Assembly (NCBI GenBank): GCA_945643635.1
Contig: CALZFC010000005.1
Coordinates: 3,217,001 to 3,281,000, forward strand
Source: Allodiplogaster sudhausi
Taxonomy: Eukaryota > Nematoda > Chromadorea > Rhabditida > Diplogasteridae
Reading direction: 5' to 3'
Length of the DNA stretch: 64,000 bases
Of the stretch, positions 22,623-32,900 are shown one piece after another. Position numbers and translations under genes: made by a program. Within the stretch, counting starts at the first letter, position 1, and the number at the start of each line of letters is the position of its first letter. The notes beneath the pieces are model-generated. The model worked only from the letters and a program-made list of their open reading frames with translations. It had not been told where the DNA came from and ran no database searches.

Positions 22623-24489
22623 ATGTTCATCGAGATTGAGGAGACCGTCTGCTTCCTCTCGTCGTTCCTCTACGACAATCTTCCGCGAATGCGGATTGAA
22701 GCTTTCGCTGAGGTTTCGCTTCTTTCACTTCCATGGTTCACGGCAACAGCCGACTCACGAGTCACTTCCAGTCAAAAATGACTTCAATTCCTCTTATTAG
22801 AATGATACAAAGTAAACTAAGTAAGCTTGAACCAACAGACACACTCATGATTCCCCTGCAGTTTCTGGCGAATCTGCTGGTGGACAAAGTGTACGATCCG
22901 TCAGCCTCTCTGCCGCTCTCTCATCTCTCCCTCGTTGTCAACGTCGCCGACGAATGCGACGAAGTACTCAAGAAGGTTCCATCATATTTTCTCAGTCTAC
23001 AATCTATTATTCCTAGAATAATAGAAAAAAAGATAATTTGTAAGGCGGCGGAGAAGTCGTTCATCCCGCTGCCCTTGCTGCTCTCGCTCTTCCCACCCAA
23101 CCTCATCATCGAAGTCAAGGAGGGCGCCATCAATGCAGTTATCTTTTCTTCTGCTAACATCAGAAACTCATTTCCTTTCATTCAGGTCAACGCGGTCACC
23201 GGAAGCGTCAAGATCGTCTTCCCGATAGGCCGAGGAATTGGTGCTTAACAGTCTCTATCTTTCCCTGATCTCTCTTCTCCCCATTCCCTCTCTCCTTCTC
23301 CTCTAATCTCTCGCTCCCTCCCAGAATCCTCTCGCCGTGCCCGTGTCCACACCGACCGCCGTCCGATGCTCCGTCTCGACTTCGTCACGATGCATCTTTC
23401 TCTCCAGACGGCCAAGACCGGCGAGGAGGAAAAGGTGAGGAATTCACTTTTTGAACTTCCCGCAAAATTCCAAATTGATCTGTTTAGATTGCTACGAAGC
23501 GTGGCAAGAAGAAGAGATCGTCAGTCCGCTCTCTCGGAATGCCAAAGCCGTACTTTGAGGTCATTGAAGAGGAGCAAGAAATTGTCTTGAAAGATCTTGA
23601 CTTCCTCTCTAGGCACACACGTGTGAGTTGATGACGAGTCGCTCCTTCGCTGCCACTCGCTTCGGCTCCAGCAAGCTGAAGACGCCTCAGGTAGACTCAC
23701 TCGGTGGACGGGTGGGCGGGGCTTATTTCTGAAAGAAGAGTAGCCAGTATGCTTGACAGCAAAATAGCAGTCGCCTAATGGTCAGACGTATTCAGCGCAT
23801 GAGCCGCTTCGATGTGTCCTCGTCCGTGTCCCCTGAGCGTGGTCAGCAGCCCTTCACGATGCCCTCGAAGAGTGCCTATCTCCGTCTGCTCATCGTCCTC
23901 AACGCAATCGCTTGCGCCATGACGGCCACCAAGGACGGCTTCGACAAGGTCGGATATCAATTGGATTAAAATAATTGAAACCAACATCCCTAAAAACGTT
24001 AAAAATAACTTTTCCCTAGCTACAATACTTTTCTTGTATAGGATTCCGATTCATCGTCGGAGAATCTTTCTGCGTACGACGAAGGGGACAAGTCTTCCGA
24101 TGAAGCCGAGAATGGCCATGGAAAGGTCAATCAAAAAGTATATCGAAACAATGCTGATCGCAGAGATAATGCAAACTCCTTTTGTAAGAGTTCTGCCGGT
24201 TCGGAGAGCGGCTACATCTCGATGGAGCATCTCCTGAAGGAGAAGAAGAAGCTGGCCGACGCCTCTGACGGCATCACGGACGACGAAGCTTCTGTCGTCA
24301 GTCACACTGGAGAGAGAGATAGGGAGGGAGAGAAAGAGGAAGAGAGAAAGAGAGAAAGTAAGAAAGAGAGAGAGAGAGAGAAAGAGAAATGGAGACGGAG
24401 GAAGAGTGAAAGAAAGGGAAATCCACTTTCAGCTGGAGCATCTGCTTCGTGAGGAGTGCGAAATGACCATGCAGAAGGGATTCGGTTAG
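22623..24489 (+). CDS. TOB1: BTG/TOB family antiproliferative protein, about 337 aa
   Basis: TOB proteins bind the CCR4-NOT deadenylase through the BTG domain and restrain translation and proliferation; C. elegans FOG-3 belongs to the same family. Exons: 22623-22712, 22862-22975, 23045-23137, 23186-23240, 23325-23434, 23488-23559, 23613-23690, 23796-23948, 24042-24125, 24189-24296, 24433-24489; phases agree. The BTG domain spans about 1-118: it opens with MFIEIEETVCFLSSFLYDN followed by LPRMRIEAF, and later has FPPNLIIEVKEG and GSVKIVF. FAATRFGSSK (190-199) matches the conserved FAATKFGSTK of vertebrate TOB1/TOB2. A basic KRGKKKRSS stretch precedes it, and an acidic Ser-rich region follows. 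Total length is near human TOB1 (345 aa). The symbol marks the family; TOB1 versus TOB2 cannot be separated. The 63-bp segment 24126-24188 may be retained. The exon 6-8 borders are the least certain. Confidence 0.82.
24297..24432 (+). repeat. GA tract filling the last TOB intron
   Basis: The 136-bp intron is mostly (GA)n with AAG interruptions, bounded by GTCAGT and TTTCAG. Read through, it stays open and would encode an Arg/Glu/Lys repeat, which could mislead automated annotation; the exon beyond it repeats the EHLL motif seen just before the intron. Confidence 0.7.
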
Positions 24490-25559
24490 ATTGATCGATT
24501 AAAAAGGAATCTGTATATTCTTACAATAGATGTAATAATTAGATATTTTGAAGGGAACGATGGCCTCCCTCTCGTGCAGTGAGCTCTCCCCTCTTCCGGC
24601 GCCTTGTCCCATTCGCCATTTCCCCTCCCTTTTATCTTTTTTTTGTGTGTAAATAAATGACTTGGGTTTTTTTCCAGTTGTAAACGTGCTAAATGTAAAA
24701 TAAAGTGAAAGAACAGTCGTAAGTTCGAACTTGGCAAGGTAGAACTTCGAATTTACTCTTCATTGTGAACGATCACTCGGTTTTTGTGAGTTTAGGTAGG
24801 ATGCGAAGTATGTAACTTCTATAGAAAAAAGGAAGTTTCTGTCCTATTATTATTCTACATTTAATTCATTTAATGTGACCACTACATCTGAAAATCAAAC
24901 AGATTTCAATTACGCATTTATTGACAACTTTATCCTCATTCGTGTAATGATAAAATTATAGTAAACATAAAATTCAATTCGGTTTTAGACCACTCGTAGA
25001 TGTGCATACTCGCTCGCTTAATACAAGTAACATCTCCATCTTTTGTCGCCTTCATAAAGTAGAAGTTTTCCCTACATATCCTATGATCGTTTTCACTGAA
25101 CACCTGCAATGTTTTGGTTGAGTGCCCTAGAATGTCGTAGAAAACTTAACGATTCAGTCATGAATTGATTGTTGTGCGCAACAATTAAGCTTATCCACTG
25201 TTTCACTTCCCATCAATACTCCTCAGTCCGATGAACTCGCACTTCCTCCTCTACCACCCCTCCGACCTTGGCATGCCTTTGATATCGTGTTTTCCGACTG
25301 TGAACTCTTTATTCCAACAGTACATTTCTTGCAACTCAATCTCATCCTTTCACACCCATTCTCCGGCTTTATCTGTTAATTTCTCATTCTCCCTTTTTTG
25401 CATATCCACTACACATACGTATGTATCCTTATTGGGTTATGTTCATCTCATTACTGTTTTCCTCTCCCTTTATCTTGTTTCAATGAATGACCCGTTATTC
25501 AATAGTCAATCATAACTATCATTTATTTTCTAAACGCGATAAACGAATTTAATTGACAG
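24490..25559. other. 3' flank of TOB and intergenic sequence
   Basis: AT-rich, with two AATAAA motifs at 24652 and 24699 suitable as TOB poly(A) signals. No exon with a family match is seen up to the start of the modular repeat region. Confidence 0.5.
24652..24657 (+). terminator. Candidate poly(A) signal for TOB
   Basis: AATAAA 163 bp after the TOB stop codon; a second copy at 24699-24704 is an alternative. Confidence 0.45.
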
Positions 25560-26876
25560 ATGGTTTGAGAAGTAGGAAAAGTAGTGATTCTCCCGATTGG
25601 AGATCTCCAGGTCACTTCTTTTAAGCAGGTCTAAAATCAGGTATTTCACTCTAAATGAATTTAATCAAAATGAGAGAGAAGTTAAAGAACGCGCCTAAAG
25701 ATATTCCGGAGGAAGAACGCGGAATTGAAGAGAGTGCTGCAGACAGCTTCGAATGCTTCGGAAGCAACGACGAGGGAGGGAGACAGGCCGGCAGCACTGA
25801 AACCTTATTCCTAGTCTTATTAGTTGTGCCTAAAAGAAGTCGATGAACTTCATGAAGAATGTAGACAACCTCTCTTCCTGGCTGTCTTCTCGCTCTGGCT
25901 GCTGCTCGGGAGGATTCTCTTCCTCTGAGTTCTCCCTCCCTTCAAGTGCCGTGGCAAGCTCCGTCTCACTCAAATCATTCTATATATTTCTGTTACTTAT
26001 ACTAACTTCAAAAATCAGCAAAGGATGCCTTGAACAGCCCATCGCAGCAGCGAGCGACGCTCCCGAGGAAAGAAGACGAAGACGAGGAGAGGAGCTGAAA
26101 TGACAACAAGTTAGAGGAGAAGTGGAAGTGATGAGGGTAGACTGAGAGGGGAAAAGGATTTCACCAACGACCTCCAAGGCGTGAGTTCGGCCATGGATCC
26201 TGATTCTTCCTCTTGTACCGCCGTGTAAAGCCCAGTCTCACTCAAATTGATACATTATTATGGTGGTAAAGTAAGTTTAAAGCCAACCTTCCGATGGCAG
26301 TTGAGATTGACATTCCAGATGAAATGAGATGGTTGTCAGGAGAAGAGCTGAAGGTATGCTCACAATCAGTTCTATGTGCAGTCAGAATACTAATTGTATA
26401 GAGTAGGACGGAGAGATCGAGAAAGTAAGAGAGAACGAAAAAAGAGTAAGATAGAGAGATAGAGAGAGAGAGACAGAGAGAGGAGGAGAGAGAACGAGGC
26501 TAGAACTACCAGTTTGACGAGAGTTCCCTGAGCGATGGAGAAGCAGAGCGGCACCTATCCAGAGCAGTTAACCTGCAGATACAATATTTAAGTTCGTAGG
26601 TCGATAAAAAATTCCTCAACTTACAGATCTTCAGAGACCAATGCTGGCTCATCTCCTTGTGCTGTTCTACAGCGCCAAGCCTTGCTAAAGCAGTAATATG
26701 ATTTACATGTGAAAGCGAAATAGAGGTGGAAAGAGGGAGAAATAGAGGGAGAGAGAGAGCGAGTGAGAGAGAGAGCGAGTGAGAGAGAGAGAGAGCGAGT
26801 GAGAGAGAGAGAGCGAGTGAGAGAGAGAGAGCGAGTGAGAGAGAGAGAGAGAGAGCGAGTGAGAGAGAGAGAGAGC

Positions 26877-26919
<43 letters not shown>

Positions 26920-28110
26920 TCAGTATCCACCTCAAGGATGGGACTTCGGCCAGCAACTCCTCTTCCCTTTCAGCAGCTGTGCACAATCCAATTCCCCTCA
27001 AAAGGTAAATTTTTTAAGATAACAATAAATATGTATTATTTCAAGGGGCCAATTTTAAGTAAAATGTTGGAACCTGCCGACGGTAGTTGAGGAGGAAATG
27101 AGTTGGAGACCAGGAGAAGAACTGAGAGGATTTTCCATTTTAGAAAGGAGTCCGAAAGAAAGAGAACGAGAGGATTCGAATGGACCTCTTTGGGGAGAGT
27201 TCACTGAACGATGGAGAAGAAATGCAGCTGCCAGCCAAAGCAGTCAACCTACGATGAACAAGTTCATGTCACGTGTCACGTTTCATGTACTCCTTCTCTT
27301 ACACATTCTCAGATGACGGAAATACTTCGGCTTCTAGAGCTTCCGGCTTCGAGCTGAAAAGTGAACATTATTCAAAGTTTTCTGGATTGCAGAAGAGTCA
27401 AAAGATAATGTATTTAGACGATTGTTCAAACCTGCTCATAGCGGATTCTGCCAAGGCGAGATGGAGAGATGAAGAGGAGCTGAGGTAACAAGAGAGACAA
27501 ATCAGAATGGAGACAGGACGAGACAGAAAAGAGTGAACCTCCTTGGGGACAATTCTTCTAGCAGCGAAGAAGATTCACACGAGGCAGTCGACCTTGACAA
27601 TTACATTCTTTTTCACTTATATTGTTTTCGTAATCACTCCTCTACCAACAGATTCTCAGTAGAAGTAGACACTTTGGCTTCTGGAATTCGCTTAAGAGCT
27701 TCAGGCTTCGAGCTGAAAAGTGAGGATTATTCAAAGGTTATTGGATAAAAATGATAACTGAATAAATATTAGCCGAAAGATAATGTATTTTTAGACTATT
27801 GTTTATGCCTAGTCATGGCGGATGCTGCCAAGGAGAGGGGCGAAACGAAATGGAGAGATGAAGAAGAGCTGAGACCAGAGACAAATCGGAATAGAACGAG
27901 AACGAAAGTGAGAAAAAAAAACCTCCTTGGAGACAATTCTTCTAGCAGCGAAGAGGATCCACACGAAGCAGTCAACCTGACAATTTCATTCTTTTTCACT
28001 TCAATTGTTTTCGTAATCACTCCTCTACCAACAGATTCTCAGCTGACGGAGACACTTTGGCTTCTGGAATTCGCTTCACAAATTCCGGATTCGTTTATTA
28101 GAAAAAAATC
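25560..28110 (+). repeat. Degenerate tandem series of exon-like modules
   Basis: At least three, probably five or six, diverged direct copies lie on this strand. The last two are clearest: about 27400-27745 and 27778-28100 share ATGGAGAGATGAAGA, GACAATTCTTCTAGCAGCGA and CACTCCTCTACCAACAGATT in the same order at an offset near 375 bp. Earlier copies near 26290-26700 and 27085-27375 keep parts of this. Each copy can be read as three small exons: a WR..EELR segment, an acidic Ser-rich segment ending near AV(N/D)L, and a segment starting at TTCTCAG with a (S/A)DG.T.AS pattern. The reading frame is not continuous across all copies, so I do not call a gene. The family is unknown to me. Confidence 0.6.
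26755..26920. repeat. GA minisatellite with GCGAGT interruptions
   Basis: (GA)4-8 runs separated by GCGAGT at roughly regular spacing, about nine copies. It lies within the modular repeat region. Confidence 0.85.
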
Positions 28111-30640
28111 GAAAACAAGCAGAAAGTAAGAGAGAACCTTGAAGAAAAGCCATAAAGAGCAGCCTCCCGAACTCCATTTGCCGTGAACAGCGCCGCTTCA
28201 CTCAAATATTGCATCACATTGTTAGAATGTATTTTGAGCACTGAATAAATTGGGAATATAAACGCACAGATTTCCAAGGGAAGGTGAGAAGAAACCGAGA
28301 CTGGCGGGGACTTCGAGGGTCGACCTGGATATGAAGGATTCTTCTTCAGTATTCTTTGAGAATCACAGAGAAAGAAAAAAGTGAATAACAGAGAAGTGTC
28401 GTTGATTAATTCCGCTGGTTGTTCAATCTTCTCATTTCTCTGCAACTGTCAAGTAATAATTTACCACTTCAACACAATTCAAATCAGCTTTATTCTGAAT
28501 TAGTGTATATACATATGTATGTATGTGGAATAAGTTTTTACTTTGATCTCCAGTTTTTTGTCTCCTTCGATTTTCCGATTCTCCGTGTTGTCGTGGTAAT
28601 CTCGTGAATCATCACGGACATTCTGAGACTCAGTTTGATTGTTGACAAGTAACCGATCTCCGAAAGGCATTCCAAAACTTGCGTAATATATTATTTTCCT
28701 TTAGTACGCAATATCCTGAGCTATTTACATGTGGTATTGTGTGATCTCTGTTCAGCTTGCTTGTGACCTGAGAAGAAGTACTGCGGGAGACTGCCGTCCT
28801 TGGCGAGTGATCTTCAGGAAGGAAGTAGAGATCACCGTCAGAAGAGAGGAAAGGTCGGACAATCTCAAGAGTAACCTTTTTCTTTCTTCTCTCAGAAACT
28901 GTTTACGCGTGCCTGTGAAAATGCTTGCGTTGAAACACGTGCATAGAATGAATTCTAAGAATTTCATAAATTTTCAAAACAAAACTAATGTCATTTCGTC
29001 ATTTTGTCTTTTCTTTTCCATTGGGGAGGCAACGTAATGAAATGCAGAGCTAAATCGGTTTCTAAATTTCCCAGACATGTTCCGGGTTAGAAATGTACCT
29101 GCACATGCATATTAATATTAATTACAATGTGAACATTGTATGTAAGAATAACGATAACCTCGTTATCCAAAGTGTTGATCTGACACAATAACTTGGAAGT
29201 ACAAACTGGAAGGAAGTAGAAGGCGTCCGTTCCTTGAACAAACAAGCTATATGTTGAGGACATTTAATTCATTTTACTTTGTTCCAGTTAATTGACGTCA
29301 TAATTCGAAAGGGCAGCCTTTTTACGTTAAGAATATTGAATAAAACTTTGAAATGGCCTTTTAATGAGTGCTTACCGTATGCCTCGAGCCTATCTTTCTG
29401 TTCCCCCTTTGTCCTCATCGCATCCATCGCGTATTCGCTCTTCTTCATGCACAAATCTCGAAGAAGAGATGGTAAAACAAGTTGTGAAGAATTGTTTTCT
29501 TCTTGGATGTTCATAATCGGAACTGACAACTGTTTTGATTCTCCCGATTCGAGGAGAAATATCCAGGGTCGTCGATGAATCTCCACTCAGCAGGAAGTAC
29601 CTTAAAGGGGAGATCGAAATGAATGCAATTAGTTCTCGCAGAGGAAAAGTGGCAGAAGAACCCACCGGCCCTTTCATCGCATACTCGCTCTTCTTCAATC
29701 CAACTGTTGCTGTTTCTGAATGAAAGTAATTGCTCCAATCCAAACATCCCAGATTCCTTAGACCGAATATCTATTCAAAAGAGACTATGTCCTGGTGAGC
29801 TTTTTGATGTGCAGACTATGAATGCAATCCCTAGCGACTTCATTACATCTGACCAATATGATTGTTTATGTAATGCATACGCAGAATTCGTATTGACATT
29901 TGAAAATGTGGCATTTAAATGTTTTGCTGTTTTTCTGTATTCTAACATCTCACAACAAGTGTTAGTATGTCTTGTCTACTTTTCAACAAAACCTCATGAT
30001 TTTTTTTTAAAGAGTTTCATTTATTCGACCGAAGAACGTAAGTAAAAATGACGCGTATATAAACATTCCTGTTGTAGACTTCAACTTGCAAACTTCATTA
30101 TTATCAATTTGATGACACTTATGGTGTGTTAACTTTCACAGTGGATTTTGTGTTCATATAGGAATGATATGAGAATATAGATGACGGCTGGAATAAAAAT
30201 GTGAGTCTGGACTAGGCAATAACGCTCGTGCACCTGCTTTACTCTGTCTTTTCTATATGTATCACTTTGATTTTTCGCAACCGTCTCTCTCTCTCTCTAT
30301 CTTTCTCTGTATCTATTGCTCTCTGCTTTTATCTCTATCCTTTTTCCCTAGTCCTCTCGCTTTCAATTTTCCTCTTATTCTGCAATAACTTTTAATGTGT
30401 ACAAAGTTATTCATGATCGGGCCCCGCCTTCTTTCTTCTTTCCCTTTGGATGCTCACAGTAAGAAACCTCTTAATACGCTTTTCCACTTGCAGTCCGAAA
30501 TATTAGTATTGTCCTTAACTGTTTCAGATTTATGATTATCTAGGCGTTTTTACGGAAGAATTTTTTACTTCTAGATAAAATTTCTTCCATCTTGACTATA
30601 TCTTTAACTATACATCCTTGTCTCATTGTCTCCTCTATAG
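28111..30640. other. Region without a recognised gene
   Basis: No family match on either strand. A near-identical stretch with TACTCGCTCTTCTTCA occurs twice (about 29432 and 29688), suggesting another short duplicated segment. Otherwise the sequence is AT-rich with a CATATG-centred microsatellite at about 28505-28527. Confidence 0.4.
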
Positions 30641-31160
30641 AGTTTCTCCAATTCTCTCGTTCTCTCTTCATCTCTCTCCAATTCTCTCGTTCGCTCTCCA
30701 TCCCTCTCCAATTCTCTCGTTCTCTCTTCATCTCTCTCCAATTCTCTCGTTCTCTCTCCATCTCTCTCCAATTCTCTCGTTCTCTCTCCATCTCTCTCCA
30801 ATTCTCTCGTTCTCTCACCATCTCTCTCCAATTCTCTCGTTCTCTCTTCATCTCTCTCCAATTCTCTCGTTCTCTCTCCATCTCTCTCCAATTCTCTCGT
30901 TCTCTCTCCATCTCTCTCCAATTCTCTCGTTCTCTCTCCATCTCTCTCCAATTCTCTCGTTCTCTCTCCATCTCTCTCCAATTCTCTCGTTCTCTCTCCA
31001 TCTCTCTCCAATTCTCTCGTTCTCTCTCCATCTCTCTCCAATTCTCTCGTTCTCTCTCCATCTCTCTCCAATTCTCTCGTTCTCTCTCCATCTCTCTCCA
31101 TCTCTCTCCAATTCTCTCGTTCTCTCTCCATTTCTCTCCAATTCTCTCGTTCTCTCTCCA
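30641..31160. repeat. 30-bp minisatellite, about 17 units
   Basis: A 30-bp pyrimidine unit made of TCTCTCTCCA, TCTCTCTCCA and ATTCTCTCGT repeats in perfect register from about 30661 to 31080, with one extra 10-bp insertion near 31101. Changes between units are mostly one or two bases. Because the unit is a multiple of three, frames on both strands stay open for the whole array (for example a WREMERE-type decamer on the minus strand), but I see no evidence of coding use. Confidence 0.95.
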
Positions 31161-31509
31161 CTTACCTCCTCTCCGTTCCTTTCTCTCCGTTGTTTTTCGA
31201 AATGAAGCGTGTTGCCATTCTCAATATCCTTTAATTTCTGCGTGTTGTGGATTGCAGATTCGAACAGAGAACGACCCGGCACAAGCAAGTTCAAGCTGCG
31301 TCGAGAATAGAAGAGTCAGAGAAAGAAAGGAGAGGAGAAAGAGTGTAGAGAAGAAGGGGAGCGAGTTCATGGCAGACGACAACACAACCAAGGATTCGTC
31401 ATTTCTTCAGCAGATTGTCACTGCAAAGGAACACCACAGGCATTCCGTCAGTAGTTTCGACCACTTGTAATTGGCAGAGGTACTGAACCACCTCCCCTGG
31501 ATTAGGAAG

Positions 31510-31543
<34 letters not shown>

Positions 31544-32402
31544 GAAAGAAGAGAGAGAGAGAGTGGAAGAAAGAGAAGGGAAAAGAGTGATGAAGAGATG
31601 CTGTAGAGGCGGGTGAGCCAAAGAGAGATCGTTAAGGGGTGGAGCTTTAGACTAGGAGACAGAGCATTAAACCCAATTTGAATTCTCAGCTAGCGTGAAG
31701 AGAGGGTGTAATTGAATCGTATGCCTTTAAAAAGTGCATATCCCATCTCTGGCCCTTCATGTATGTATTAGCTACAAGTACATTTTCCGTGTTGGTTTGT
31801 CATCTACGTTGATCACACATCAACCAAACTCTTAAAATGGCGCGGTACTGAACACCCATTGGAATGGCCTGCGTGAGATACAGGTGAATAAAGAATGTAA
31901 CAAAAAAATTGACAAAAAAAGACAGAATGAAACATGGCTAATTGTTTTGACTTCTTAATGCGAAATAGCAGGAAACGCAGGCTAGTAAAGAAAGAAAAAG
32001 ATGAATTAATAATGAGAGATAAAATGAGAGAAAGGCGAGCGTACATACATATGTACGTCAGTACAAATAATGTGCCGTATACGATTGCAAGCCAAAATAG
32101 CCAAACTAGAAGCTGATCCACTAACTGCAATGCTAACTGCCCTTTCTCGGCTCTTGGAGGCCTGTTAAATAGTTAAGCTGCTGACGCTTTTCCTCATTGT
32201 CACTTTGTGTCTTTAAGCGGATGTCACGGTATTGACTTGCGTCCCAGACGGTTCTTTGGCATCACTTCAACTATCCTCTTACGATCCTAAAATCCTCTCA
32301 CTTTTCTTCAGCTTTAACGTCGCGTAGTGTTCGATATCACTCCCACTATCTCTCCCTCCCTCTGTCTCTAATTCTCTCTGTCTCTCTCTCTCTCTTTCTC
32401 TT

Positions 32403-32443
<41 letters not shown>

Positions 32444-32900
32444 CTCGCTTTCCTTTGCTTCGTGAAGGTGAAAAGGATGATCCAGTCTCGTGAAGGCATT
32501 TATCAGATGGTTATCCTCCTCTCTGGCCGTGCGCAGTTTCACTCCCTCTGATCATTCGAACTATCCACACTTCCTACGCGCCACCTAGACATGCCCCGTT
32601 TCATGTGTACTCATTCATTTAAGACAAACAGCTAATTAGCGTGTATTCTCGGGAGAAAACAAAGCAAAAAGTAGATATACTTTGGCGCTTTCCTTTTGTT
32701 ACTTGTTATGCATCATGCAGCATACGGCTGTTGTCCCCAATATACATATGTTATGCATGGTTCTATAATTCATTCACTTTCTACGTCCCTATTTTCAATC
32801 TGGTCTGCTGACGTTCGTGAAGGTGTTACCTCAAGAAAGTTCTCTAGGGAATGAGAGGCTCGGCTGATTGTGGAAGGAGTTATCTTTTGTGTGTTTGCAG
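31161..32900. other. Region with GA/CT tracts and one unassigned frame
   Basis: A frame following TTGCAG at about 31252-31257 stays open to a TAA at 31468-31470, with a possible internal start at 31368. It could be the last exon of an unknown gene, but the peptide (rich in Arg/Lys/Glu, then Ser/His) matches nothing I know. (GA)n lies at about 31511-31562 and a CT tract at about 32343-32446. Confidence 0.35.

Noticed and set aside
30540..31470. Long frames of 183-292 codons across the 30-bp minisatellite on both strands
   Set aside because: The frames exist because the unit is 30 bp (a multiple of three) and lacks stops; several overlap in different frames and strands, and no family or flanking exon supports coding.
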